Source: Gemmatimonadota bacterium
GTDB taxonomy: Bacteria; Gemmatimonadota; Gemmatimonadetes; Gemmatimonadales; GWC2-71-9
Direction: 5' to 3'
NCBI GenBank assembly: GCA_029262195.1
Contig: JAJCZX010000030.1
Coordinates: 372,001-436,000, forward strand
Length of the DNA: 64,000 bases
A model generated the notes under the pieces. It was not told the origin of the DNA and ran no database searches. It saw nothing but the letters and a program-made list of their open reading frames with translations. Positions 7,956-17,240 of the stretch are shown here, in pieces (positions within the stretch are counted from its first letter, which is position 1; every line of letters starts with the position of its first letter). The position numbers were made by a program, and so were the translations under genes.

Positions 7956-10016
7956 TTATGGGATGTTCAGATCGCGCCTGACTCTATCAGGCAGGAAAGG
8001 TATCAATTTGGGAATCGGCACGGCGAAACCCAGCCCGGCAACGTCTTCGAGCCCGGCGTAGTGGATTGCCACAACTTCGCCGTCCCCGTTAAACACCGGA
8101 CTGCCCGAGGATCCGCCAATCGTGAAACCGTCGAATTGAATCCGGTCTCTTTCAACCTTGCTGAAAATCCCCGCGCTCATCGAAGTCTGGATGGTGCCCG
8201 TCTGCCGGTTAACCGCCAGCGCCGAGCCTGCCGGCAGTCCGATCAAAGCTGCCGGTTCGCCCTGTCTTACCCGGGTACCCGTCCAATCCACCGCCGAAAT
8301 TATCGGTCCCGAATAATTGCTAACCCTGAGGATCGCTACGTCAGGACCGTTCTGCGGCGCGACGCGCACGACTTCGGCCCGCATCATCCGGCGGTTGTCG
8401 GCCATGACAATGAACACGGAATCAGCGTCCCGCCGCGAGGGCTGGGCAACGTGACGATTGGTGACGAAATAACCCGAGGCGGTTAACATGAAACCGGACC
8501 CGTCGTACATGGCTCCAGCCTGAAAAGCGGTCACCATTCCAACTGCGCCCTGGTTGGCCTGGGCGATAGCCGCCAGATCCACCCCCTGCACCGCCCGCAT
8601 TCGGCCACTCATTTCCGTGACACGATTTTCGGCACTCGAAATCGCATTGCGAAGACTGTCCAGTTGGGCCTGCGACACTCCACCGCTGTTGCCCGAACTC
8701 AGTTGCGATCTCATCCTGCGCAAATCCATCTCGGCAATCCGGCGCAATGAATCGCCGGTCGCCATTTGCGTGGCCATCGCCTCCTGCGCTCGCGCGAACG
8801 AAGCTTCAAGATCCTGGGTCCTTTGAGCGGCATCTGCTAACTCGGCGCGAAGACTGTCCAGCATCGCCGAAGAAGCCGAACCACCCTGTGCTGCGCCGAT
8901 TTGTCCGCGGATCCGGTTCATTTCCGCGGCGGCGGAGCTAATGGCCGAATCAGCGGATGTCCTCTGAGCTGCAAGTTCGAGTCGCTGCTCATCAATGGCA
9001 TCCTGTTGATCGGCTATGACGTCGGCCACCCGCTTTTCAGCATACCAGGAACCAAAACCCAGCGCCACAGCCACTACAGTGACAATCCCAATGACCAGCA
9101 TTTTGGATCGGTCGGTACTGCGGCGTTCAGCATCTGCAACCAACCCTTTGATATACTGAGTCGCGCCCTGCCCTCCAAAACTCCTTCTGGCAGCAGACTT
9201 CTCGGGGGCTGCCGACGGTACGGGAATAGCTGGCGGAACGGGCGGCGGTCCCCGCTTCTCAACAGGTGGAGTGACGGCAGGGAGGTCAAGCTTTAACAAC
9301 CTCAAGTGAGGGCCGCCTTCGCCCAGAGTAACGATATCCCCCTCTTTCAACTCATTCTCGCCCTGCATTAACAACCCGTTGAGGAGTGTTCCATTGCGGC
9401 TCTTGGCGTCGAAAACAACACATTTGCCACCTGGCTTAAGAACAATTTCGGCATGTACGCGGGATACAGAGGTGTCCGTGCTCTCGACGGGGCGTAAATC
9501 ACACTCTTTTCCGCGTCCAAGTCTGATCTTGGCGCCGGAAATCGAGTATCGTTTTCCGGTCCGAAGTTCTTCGAACTCTCCTGATAGCTCCAGCGGTTTT
9601 GGCGGTGGCGACTTTGCGGGAACCTCGGCGGAGATACCGTCCATTTTCATGGTTGCATCGTCGTCGGGTACCGCGGCCGATTCGAGCATTGTTACGGCTG
9701 GTGTGTTCGCCCCTGATTCGACCCGCATACTCGGTCCGTCCTGGCCCAATTTTATTGTCTCACCGTGCGACAACCGGACCGGCAAATTGGGGCTGAGCCG
9801 ATTCGAATCGACAAAGGTACCGTTGCTGCTTCCTGTGTCTTCGATCCACCACGCGCCGTCGGTGAACAGGAGACGGGCGTGACGGGTCGACACGACATTA
9901 GCGTTGGGGCCTTCGATAACGATGTCAAAATTGGGATCTCTACCAACCAGAATCTCGCTGGAATCGAAATCCAATGTCCTGTCAGTGTCACCGACCCAGA
10001 TGCGAAGTTTTGCCAT
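7956..10016 (-). CDS. Membrane protein with two FHA domains and a trypsin-like protease domain
   Basis: About 686 aa from the ATG at 10016 (an upstream ATG at 10043 adds nine residues). Two forkhead-associated domains lie at about residues 1-100 (VGRDPNFDI, STRHARL, SSNGTF) and 145-240 (LGRGKECDL, SRVHAEI, SRNGTLLNG). A proline-rich linker follows, then one transmembrane helix (about 306-325) and a coiled coil (about 325-480). The C-terminal serine protease domain has His522 (TNRHVA), Asp559 (PDVAIL) and Ser637 (GGSSGSPV). The topology implies cytosolic phosphothreonine readers linked to a periplasmic protease. It is transcribed divergently, across about 100 nt, from a Ser/Thr kinase that could supply the phosphopeptide ligand. 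Confidence 0.88.
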   Translation of the reverse strand: MAKLRIWVGDTDRTLDFDSSEILVGRDPNFDIVIEGPNANVVSTRHARLLFTDGAWWIEDTGSSNGTFVDSNRLSPNLPVRLSHGETIKLGQDGPSMRVESGANTPAVTMLESAAVPDDDATMKMDGISAEVPAKSPPPKPLELSGEFEELRTGKRYSISGAKIRLGRGKECDLRPVESTDTSVSRVHAEIVLKPGGKCVVFDAKSRNGTLLNGLLMQGENELKEGDIVTLGEGGPHLRLLKLDLPAVTPPVEKRGPPPVPPAIPVPSAAPEKSAARRSFGGQGATQYIKGLVADAERRSTDRSKMLVIGIVTVVAVALGFGSWYAEKRVADVIADQQDAIDEQRLELAAQRTSADSAISSAAAEMNRIRGQIGAAQGGSASSAMLDSLRAELADAAQRTQDLEASFARAQEAMATQMATGDSLRRIAEMDLRRMRSQLSSGNSGGVSQAQLDSLRNAISSAENRVTEMSGRMRAVQGVDLAAIAQANQGAVGMVTAFQAGAMYDGSGFMLTASGYFVTNRHVAQPSRRDADSVFIVMADNRRMMRAEVVRVAPQNGPDVAILRVSNYSGPIISAVDWTGTRVRQGEPAALIGLPAGSALAVNRQTGTIQTSMSAGIFSKVERDRIQFDGFTIGGSSGSPVFNGDGEVVAIHYAGLEDVAGLGFAVPIPKLIPFLPDRVRRDLNIP

Positions 10017-10116
10017 TGCGAAAAAAGTAGCACAAAAAGCCAAAGTGGAGAACGCCAGCCGACCGAATAGTGATTATCTTGCCAAAACTCATCTAATAGA
10101 AGGAAAGACAACACCG

Positions 10117-11871
10117 GTGACCGAAACTCCGCGCGCCTCCGAGCCCGTAACCAACGTAGCGCAGTATTTTAAAAGAGCCGAAGAGCTTTTCAGAGAGAAG
10201 TTCGAGATCGAAAGACTTGTGACGGCTACAGCAAACCGCATCCTTTTTTCGGGGCGAGACCGGCTCCTGCTTCGCCGTGTCGCTCTTCGCGTCCATTTGC
10301 AACCTGACACCAGGAGTCGCGCCTGGTTCGAAGCTGAGTTGCGCCTAAAATCCCGATTGGACCACCCCTCGCTCAGAACTGTTTACTCCGCAGGTTATGC
10401 TGACGATTGGGCCTACATAACCAGTCAGTGGGTGGAGGGCGAGAGCCTGGCCGACTCCATGCAAAGAGGCCCCCGTACAATCCCAACTGTCTTGCGCATG
10501 GCCCGCGATCTCTCGGAGGCAATGGAGTACGCACATTCGGAAAATGCCATAATCCGGCGAATCATCCCAACCACTGTGATGTTGGACCGACAGCATCGCG
10601 CGGTAATCACCGATCTCCGGTTCGCGAATGAAGTCCTTGATGTGGCGGGTGAAGAGAACCCCGAGGCCGAACCGTTCCTTGCCCCGGAAGTACGAGGCAA
10701 TAAACGGGGAGATCCCAGCTGCGATATCTACGCAATCGGGGCGATTCTTTATTTCGCCACAACCGGGGCACCGCCAAACCTGGACCCGGACAAGATCACA
10801 CCTCCCAGCGGTCTGCGACCTTCATGCCCGGCGTTCCTGGACAGGGTGATAATGCGAGCGCTCAGCCGAGGGAGGGAAAGACGATACCTCACGGGAGCCG
10901 AATTAGTCGCCGAGATCGCACAGGGGGTTGGTGCATTCGACTTCCATGGTCCCGAAGCTCCAGACGCTTCAGCTCCGGAAAACAAGGATCAGTGGGAGAA
11001 GCGGCTACGACGAGCTCTCGGCGACGACTATGAGCTTCTGGACGAGCTCGGATCGGGCGGATTTGGTCGGGTGTACCGGGTACGAGACCTGCGCCTGGAG
11101 AGAGAAGTTGCCCTTAAGGTCCTTCACCCGCATCTGGCTGCAGAACCGGATGTCGCGGAACGGTTTCAAAAAGAGGCCCAGGTAGCCGCGAGGCTCCACC
11201 ACCCGCACATAGTGAGCATCTTCGATATCAACCAGCGATTTGGGTTCACGTGGTACACGATGGTTTACGTTCGCGGATTGAACCTCAGCAATCTGGTTCG
11301 CATTTCCGGGCCCCAGCCAGCCGACCTGGTCATCAAATTTCTTGAACAGGCACTCGGTGCCCTTCAGGTGGCCCACGATGCCAAGGTGGTACACCGGGAC
11401 CTCAAACCGGAGAATATTTTAATTTCTGACGTCGACGGCAGCATCCAGATTGCCGATTTCGGGTTAGCGTTGGCGCTGCAGGGCTCCGACGGCAACTACG
11501 GTGGCGCCACCTCGCGTTCTGGAACCCCTGAGTTCGCCGCTCCCGAACAACTACTCGACGAGCGAGTCGACGCTCGTACCGATTTGTACTCTCTCGCCCT
11601 GGTTGCAGTCTTTTCGCTGCTCGGCCGCCCTCCCTTCACAGGCCCAACTCCACAAGCCATACTGGCCAAACAAATTGTCTGCGACCTTCCAGACGTCTCC
11701 AAGGAACGAACAGATGTCCCGACTTCCCTGGTGAAGGTGTTAAACTGCGCGGCGGCTCGCGACCCGGACGATCGCTTCCGCACTGCGTTGGAATTCCGGA
11801 ACGCGCTTCAACAAGTACACAAAAAACAGGAATGGCCGATCCCCTGGTTCAGGAGGCTTTTCCAGAGATGA
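10117..11871 (+). CDS. Tandem pseudokinase-kinase (Ser/Thr protein kinase)
   Basis: 584 aa from a GTG at 10117, chosen because AGAAGGA sits 9-15 nt upstream. The longer frame would run into the divergent FHA-protease gene. Residues about 34-270 have a kinase fold but no catalytic residues: the HRD position reads IIRR (145-148) and DFG reads DLR (166-168). Residues about 305-570 form an intact kinase with GSGGFG loop, VALK Lys334, HRDLKPEN (426-433) and DFG (447-449). No transmembrane segment is seen. The stop overlaps the next start as ATGA. Inference: the N-terminal pseudokinase regulates the C-terminal kinase, and the divergent FHA protein is a candidate substrate or reader. Confidence 0.9.
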   Translation: MTETPRASEPVTNVAQYFKRAEELFREKFEIERLVTATANRILFSGRDRLLLRRVALRVHLQPDTRSRAWFEAELRLKSRLDHPSLRTVYSAGYADDWAYITSQWVEGESLADSMQRGPRTIPTVLRMARDLSEAMEYAHSENAIIRRIIPTTVMLDRQHRAVITDLRFANEVLDVAGEENPEAEPFLAPEVRGNKRGDPSCDIYAIGAILYFATTGAPPNLDPDKITPPSGLRPSCPAFLDRVIMRALSRGRERRYLTGAELVAEIAQGVGAFDFHGPEAPDASAPENKDQWEKRLRRALGDDYELLDELGSGGFGRVYRVRDLRLEREVALKVLHPHLAAEPDVAERFQKEAQVAARLHHPHIVSIFDINQRFGFTWYTMVYVRGLNLSNLVRISGPQPADLVIKFLEQALGALQVAHDAKVVHRDLKPENILISDVDGSIQIADFGLALALQGSDGNYGGATSRSGTPEFAAPEQLLDERVDARTDLYSLALVAVFSLLGRPPFTGPTPQAILAKQIVCDLPDVSKERTDVPTSLVKVLNCAAARDPDDRFRTALEFRNALQQVHKKQEWPIPWFRRLFQR

Positions 11872-12683
11872 AACTTGCCCTGGTTCAGCAGGCATGCAGT
11901 ATCGACCGCGCTGCCAATCTCGAGTTGGCTCTAACCAATATTTCGACGGCGGGACGGGCTGGAGCCGACGTGGTTGTTTTCGCGGAACTGGCCGTCGACC
12001 TGTTTTTTCCGCAGCACGCCCACCCGACCAATCACCTTCCGGCTGAACCGATTCCCGGACCCACTAGCGACCGGATCGCGGCGGCGGCGGCGAAGAACAA
12101 TGTTGTCGTGGTTTTCAACATGTACGAGGAAAGCGGCGGCCGGTTTTTCGATAGTTCACCGGTGTTCGATTCAGACGGTTCATTACTTGGAGTAACCCGC
12201 ATGGTCCATATTACGGACTATGCGTGTTTTCACGAAACCGCCTATTACGCTCCAGGAAATACCGGGGCCCCCGTATATGACACAACCGCCGGAAAGATCG
12301 GCGTGGCAATTTGTTACGACCGCCACTACCCGGAGTATATGCGAGCCCTTGGAGTTGCAGGTGCCGAGCTAGTGGTAATCCCTCAGGCGGGTGCGATTGG
12401 AGAATGGCCGGCGGACGTGTATGAAGCAGAAGTTCAGGCGGCGGCTTTTCAAAACGGGTACTTCGCGGCCCTGTGCAATCGTACGGGAGAAGAGGAGAAA
12501 CTGACGTTCGCGGGGGAGTCGTTTGTCGTTGATCCCTCCGGGGTCGTGCGCTGCCGGGCCGAAAAGCAAAAAGACCAAATTCTCATGCAGGAAATTGATC
12601 TTTCTGAATGCAAAGAGTCTGCGGCCCGCCAACTCTTTTGGCGCGACCGCAGACCCGAACTATACCGCGACTGGCTTGGCTGA
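11868..12683 (+). CDS. Carbon-nitrogen hydrolase (nitrilase superfamily), catalytic Lys position changed
   Basis: 271 aa from the ATG at 11868, which overlaps the kinase stop (ATGA) and has AGGAGG at 11851-11856. It resembles N-carbamoylputrescine amidase and beta-ureidopropionase-type amidases. The nucleophile Cys149 (VAICYDRHYPE) and Glu40 (VFAELAVD) are present. The segment equivalent to YRKxH reads TRMVHI, so Met112 replaces the expected lysine of the Glu-Lys-Cys triad. Its 3' end overlaps the converging RND gene by 24 nt. The substrate is unknown, and activity is uncertain given the substitution. Confidence 0.83.
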   Translation: MKLALVQQACSIDRAANLELALTNISTAGRAGADVVVFAELAVDLFFPQHAHPTNHLPAEPIPGPTSDRIAAAAAKNNVVVVFNMYEESGGRFFDSSPVFDSDGSLLGVTRMVHITDYACFHETAYYAPGNTGAPVYDTTAGKIGVAICYDRHYPEYMRALGVAGAELVVIPQAGAIGEWPADVYEAEVQAAAFQNGYFAALCNRTGEEEKLTFAGESFVVDPSGVVRCRAEKQKDQILMQEIDLSECKESAARQLFWRDRRPELYRDWLG

Positions 12684-15600
12684 GTCCTCGTAATCAGACC
12701 CATGCACCTCACCGACCACTGAGTCATTCTCCACATCGGTGACCCCGAGGAAAACTCTCCTGGCGTACTGATCGAAGTCGTCAAACAACGAGTACAGAAC
12801 CGGCACCAGGATGAGCGTCAAAAACGTCGCAAAGGTCAAACCCGCAATGACCGCGATGGCCATCGGGCCCCACCAGGCCGCCTGCACTCCGCCCCAGTAG
12901 AACTCCGGGTTCAAATTGGTGAACAAACCGAAGAAATCGAAATTCAACCCGATTGCCAACGGAACCAATCCGAGCACCGTCGTAATTGCCGTGAGAATAA
13001 CCGGTCGGAAGCGGGTCACACCTGCCTGTATCAACGCCTCATGGCGGTTGTGCCCGTCACGGCGCCTGAGGACGTCGATGTAATCGATCAGCACAATGGC
13101 ATTGTTCACTACAATACCGGCGAGGCTGATCACTCCGATACCGGTCATGATAATCCCGAAAGGCATGCGGAAAACGACCAGGCCGAGCAACACACCGACG
13201 GTGGACAAAAACACTGAAGTCATGATGATCAGCGGTTTGGTTACCGAGTCAAACTGCGAAATCAGGATGAACGCGATGAGAATCAATGCTCCAATGAACG
13301 CACTCAGCAGGAACGCTTGCGACTCGGCCTGATCTTCCTGCTGCCCGGCAAACCTCATCTGGTAACCGGGAGGTAGGCTTTCATCAAAGTCGCTCAGTTC
13401 TGCCACCACTTCCGCGAGCACCGCATTCGAGTTGAACCCTGCACGGACATCCGACGAAACCGTAACCACTCGATCCAGATTTCTCCTGTTTATCCCGCCG
13501 AATCCCTCCCCTACATACCAGCTTGCAACCGATGAAAGCGGCACCTGCACGTCGCCTTCGCCGAATGCTGTGAGCCTATCCAGGGCGCTAAGGTTTGAAC
13601 GCCACTCTTCCGCCAGGCGGACGGTGATGTCGTATTCCTCTTCGCCATCCCTGAATTCGGATGCTTCGGTCCCGTTTATGGCGTTACGAATCATCATACC
13701 GACGTCGCGGGTGTTGAGCCCGTAAAGTCCGGCTCTTTCGCGATCCACCTCAACGACCAACTCTGGCCTGCCTGCGGCAAGGTCGCTCTCCAGGCCATCC
13801 AATCGAGCGAAAACAGGCGACCGTTCGAGACGTTGTACCAGTTGGTTGCCTAGTTCTTTGAGGTGGTCAACGTTTTCACCGGTTATCTCTATGGTAATGG
13901 GCAGTCCACTGCTCGGACCGTCCTGCGGCTTTTCGACAGAGATATCAGCGCCGGCGATTGACGCCGACATGGTGCCGCGCATGTTCTCCAGCGTCGCGAA
14001 GGCATCGTTGATACGATCCTCGAAGTCGACGAAATTCACAGCCACCGTGGCAACGTGAGTTCCCTGGCCCCCTCCGCCAAAACCGCCCGAGATACTCTGG
14101 CCAACGGTGGACACCACCGATTTGAAATCCTCTCGCCCTTCGATGTCAACAAGAAGTTCTTCAACTCGCCGCACAATAGAATCAGTTTGCTCGACGCGGG
14201 TGCCATTGGGGCCATCTACCTGTACGTACACGGTCTGAGGGGGAATGTCTTCCGGGAAATACTCCATGCCCGCGTTGAACGCGCCGAAGATCCCGATCGT
14301 CATGATGAGTGTGAATATGCTACCTGCAACAACTATCAGCCGATGCCCCAGCGCCCATTGCAGTGTGGACTTGTAACCTCGAAGAATGCCCGGCAGCGAC
14401 ACGGTCATGAAACGGTGCCCAAGAGGGTGGAGTACGAAATGATGGATCGAATAGACCGCGACTCCGGCGCCGACCAAAAGCACCGTTGTCATCACGCTCT
14501 GGCTGAATCCGATCGACACAGCTAAGGCTAGCACACCGATCATCAAGCCTTTAGAAGCTCTGGTAAGCCCGGCTCCCTCGAACTCCTCTGTCTCAAGAAA
14601 AAGAGAACAAAGTGTCGGAGTTATTACCAGCGCGACAAAAAGCGAAGACGACAGGGTGATTATCAGAGTAATTGGCAAAAAACTCATGAACTCCCCCACC
14701 ATCCCCGGCCAGAATGTCATCGGGAAGAAGGCGGCAAGAGTGGTCGCCGTGGAGGCAATGATAGGCCATGCCACCTCTGCGGTAGCGTACTTTGCAGCAC
14801 TTACCCTGTCGTAGCCGTACTCGCGAAAGCGATAGATGTTTTCGACCACCACGATTCCGTTGTCGACAAGCATACCCAGCGCGAGGATGAGGCTGAACAA
14901 AACGACCATGTTCATCGAGAAACCAATCAAGCTCATCACGGTGAAGCTCAACAACATACTCAGTGGAATGGCGACACCAACAAATGATGCTGTTCTAACT
15001 CCAAGAAAAAAGAGCAAGACACCCACCACCAATATGAGGCCTGAGATGATGTTATTTTCGAGGTTGCTAACCATCCCGCGGATATCGTTCGATTGATCGG
15101 ACGTAATTTCTACTTCGGTCCCCGGAGGGAAGTTGGACTCCAACTCGGCGATGGCCACACGCACCGCTTCCGCCGTTTCGATGATGTTTTCACCCGAACG
15201 CTTGCGAACCGAAAGCGTGACAACTGGATTGCCGTTCAGCCGGGCGAAACTGTCCCGCTCCTTGAACCCAAAATCCACCTCCGCCACGTCACGCACATAA
15301 ATCGGACGTCCACGGCGCGTGACCACAATGATGTCGGCTAACGGATGCGTCTCCTGGAATTCCCCTGGCACCCTTACCAGGTACTTGGTATTTCCAACAT
15401 CGATTGACCCACCCGGGACGGTTACGTTCTCTGCGCGAATCGCATCGATAACGTCGTTGAACGAAAGACCGTAGAACTGGAGTTTCGCCAGGTCCACGTC
15501 GACGAACACTTCCCGCTCCAAACCACCTGCCAGATTCACCTCCAGCACTGACGGAAGCAACTCCAGCTCATCCTGTAAATCTTCTGCGACCTCTCTCAAC

Positions 15601-16088
15601 CTGACCTGATCGTAGGGACCCGCCACGTTGACCTGCATAATCGGAAAATCAGCGAGGTTGATTTCGAATATCTGTGGTTCTTCCGCTGCCGCGGGGAGTT
15701 CGGGTTTAGCCAGATCGACTTTTTCCCGCACCAACTGCAAGGCTTCCGTTATGTCTAGATCCGCGGCGAACTCTACGTTGATCGAAGAGTACCCCTCGAT
15801 CGAGTTAGACGTGATGTCCTCAACATCAGTTATCCCGTTTAGCTCCTCCTCTAACGGACGCGTCACAAGGGTTTCAATGTCCCCCGGAGCGACCCCGGCA
15901 TACACTGTGTTCACTATGATATTTGGGACAGTGATTTCTGGATTCGCCTCTTTCGGGATCGTGATGTATGATCGCAGGCCGACGAAGATCAACACGACCA
16001 TCAGAACGAGTACACTCGTCGGATGATCAATGGCGAAGGAAGTGAGTTTGAATTCTTTGTAACTGCCGTGATCTCTGTCCTTCAACAT
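12660..16088 (-). CDS. RND efflux pump inner-membrane transporter (AcrB/HAE1-like)
   Basis: 1142 aa, the usual length for AcrB/MexB-type proton-driven exporters. The N-terminal TM1 (SVLVLMVVLIFVGL) is followed by the periplasmic porter domain. TM2-6 follow, with the conserved ALGMLVDNGIVVVENIYRF segment, whose aspartate belongs to the proton relay. The second half repeats this arrangement and ends with SLAGIVVNNAIVLIDYIDVLR and a GPMAIAVIAGLTFATFLTL helix. It overlaps the membrane-fusion protein gene by one base (TAATG) and works with the MFP and TolC encoded just upstream. The substrate is not predictable. Confidence 0.93.
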   Translation of the reverse strand: MLKDRDHGSYKEFKLTSFAIDHPTSVLVLMVVLIFVGLRSYITIPKEANPEITVPNIIVNTVYAGVAPGDIETLVTRPLEEELNGITDVEDITSNSIEGYSSINVEFAADLDITEALQLVREKVDLAKPELPAAAEEPQIFEINLADFPIMQVNVAGPYDQVRLREVAEDLQDELELLPSVLEVNLAGGLEREVFVDVDLAKLQFYGLSFNDVIDAIRAENVTVPGGSIDVGNTKYLVRVPGEFQETHPLADIIVVTRRGRPIYVRDVAEVDFGFKERDSFARLNGNPVVTLSVRKRSGENIIETAEAVRVAIAELESNFPPGTEVEITSDQSNDIRGMVSNLENNIISGLILVVGVLLFFLGVRTASFVGVAIPLSMLLSFTVMSLIGFSMNMVVLFSLILALGMLVDNGIVVVENIYRFREYGYDRVSAAKYATAEVAWPIIASTATTLAAFFPMTFWPGMVGEFMSFLPITLIITLSSSLFVALVITPTLCSLFLETEEFEGAGLTRASKGLMIGVLALAVSIGFSQSVMTTVLLVGAGVAVYSIHHFVLHPLGHRFMTVSLPGILRGYKSTLQWALGHRLIVVAGSIFTLIMTIGIFGAFNAGMEYFPEDIPPQTVYVQVDGPNGTRVEQTDSIVRRVEELLVDIEGREDFKSVVSTVGQSISGGFGGGGQGTHVATVAVNFVDFEDRINDAFATLENMRGTMSASIAGADISVEKPQDGPSSGLPITIEITGENVDHLKELGNQLVQRLERSPVFARLDGLESDLAAGRPELVVEVDRERAGLYGLNTRDVGMMIRNAINGTEASEFRDGEEEYDITVRLAEEWRSNLSALDRLTAFGEGDVQVPLSSVASWYVGEGFGGINRRNLDRVVTVSSDVRAGFNSNAVLAEVVAELSDFDESLPPGYQMRFAGQQEDQAESQAFLLSAFIGALILIAFILISQFDSVTKPLIIMTSVFLSTVGVLLGLVVFRMPFGIIMTGIGVISLAGIVVNNAIVLIDYIDVLRRRDGHNRHEALIQAGVTRFRPVILTAITTVLGLVPLAIGLNFDFFGLFTNLNPEFYWGGVQAAWWGPMAIAVIAGLTFATFLTLILVPVLYSLFDDFDQYARRVFLGVTDVENDSVVGEVHGSDYEDSAKPVAV

Positions 16089-17218
16089 TATTCGCTCTCC
16101 TGTGCCGACATTTCCCGCCTGACGATATTTATCCGGCTGCCGTCATCTACCAGTTGCGCACCCAGAGTTACCAGCACGTCTCCAGCTTCAAGCCCCTCCA
16201 CAATGACGACGCGGTTGTCATAACTATCCCCCAGCACCACCGGCTGCGCCCGCGAAAAAGCGCGGCCGTTCCTTTCTTCTACGACGAAGACTTTGTAGCC
16301 AGTGGCCGTACGGATAACGACTTCCTGGGGCACCGTGACGACATCGGTGAGGTTTTGCCTGGTAACCTGAATGTCGGCCACCATGTGAGGCTTGATGACC
16401 CCACCGGGATTGTCCATCAGGACTTCTATCGGAAAAGTACGATTCGACTCGTTCACCGAGACGCCAACGTAGTTGATCTGGCCGGTGAATACGCGACCCG
16501 GGAGAATTTCGAAACTGACCCTCGCCTCGTTCCCCACCCGGACGAATGGGGCGTAGCGCTCGGGTACACCAGCAGCAACCTTCACCCGCGATGCCGAAAC
16601 TATGCGAACAACCGGAGAACCAACGGTCGCCATCTCCCCAAGTTCAACAAACTGTTCGTCGAAGATCCCGCTTACCGGCGCGTAAATCCTTGTTCCTTCC
16701 AGGCGAGTTTCCAGTTGTAGCACTCTCGCAGCAGCGATATCCGCCTGATATTTGGCCTGGAGATAGGCTATCTCGCTGCCGAGGGAATCTTCTTCCCACA
16801 GTTGCCGCTGCCGCTCGAACTGTTCTCGGGCCAGGCTGGACGAAGCCTGAGTCTCGTCCATTAACGCCAGCAGAGCGGAATTATCGAGGCGAATAATCGT
16901 GTCACCGGCGTTTACATACGATCCTTTTGGAACCGCAACTTCTCGAACTGCCCCGGTCTCCTCAGCCGATACCACGACATCGTACAGCGCTTCGGTTTGT
17001 CCCATGACCTTGACGAAATCAGTGAAGTCCCCCAAACCGACTTCGAGTACTTCGACGTTGATAACGCGAACTTCAGCCTGCCCAACCGACCCTGCGTCCG
17101 ACCGGGGTTCATCCTGCGCTTCGGTATTTTCTCCGCCGCAACCGACAAAAGATCCGACGAGAAACAACATCAGGGGAGCGGCTTTTTTATTGAATGGAGT
17201 TTTCACTTTATTTGCCAT
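16088..17218 (-). CDS. RND efflux membrane-fusion (periplasmic adaptor) lipoprotein
   Basis: About 376 aa adaptor that links the RND transporter to TolC. It has a lipoprotein-type signal (LMLFLVGSFVGCGG), a lipoyl/barrel-sandwich region split by a short alpha-hairpin (LAREQFERQRQLWEEDSLGS), then beta-barrel and membrane-proximal domains (ITRQ-like VTRQNLTDVVTVP). The ATG at 17218 keeps the frame but has no good ribosome site. A better GGAGGAG plus ATG (17238) just after the tolC stop is out of frame by one base through a run of seven A. That points to slippage, a homopolymer error, or use of the weaker start. Confidence 0.88.
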   Translation of the reverse strand: MANKVKTPFNKKAAPLMLFLVGSFVGCGGENTEAQDEPRSDAGSVGQAEVRVINVEVLEVGLGDFTDFVKVMGQTEALYDVVVSAEETGAVREVAVPKGSYVNAGDTIIRLDNSALLALMDETQASSSLAREQFERQRQLWEEDSLGSEIAYLQAKYQADIAAARVLQLETRLEGTRIYAPVSGIFDEQFVELGEMATVGSPVVRIVSASRVKVAAGVPERYAPFVRVGNEARVSFEILPGRVFTGQINYVGVSVNESNRTFPIEVLMDNPGGVIKPHMVADIQVTRQNLTDVVTVPQEVVIRTATGYKVFVVEERNGRAFSRAQPVVLGDSYDNRVVIVEGLEAGDVLVTLGAQLVDDGSRINIVRREMSAQESE

Positions 17219-17240
17219 TTTTTTGTTTGGTTTTTCATCG

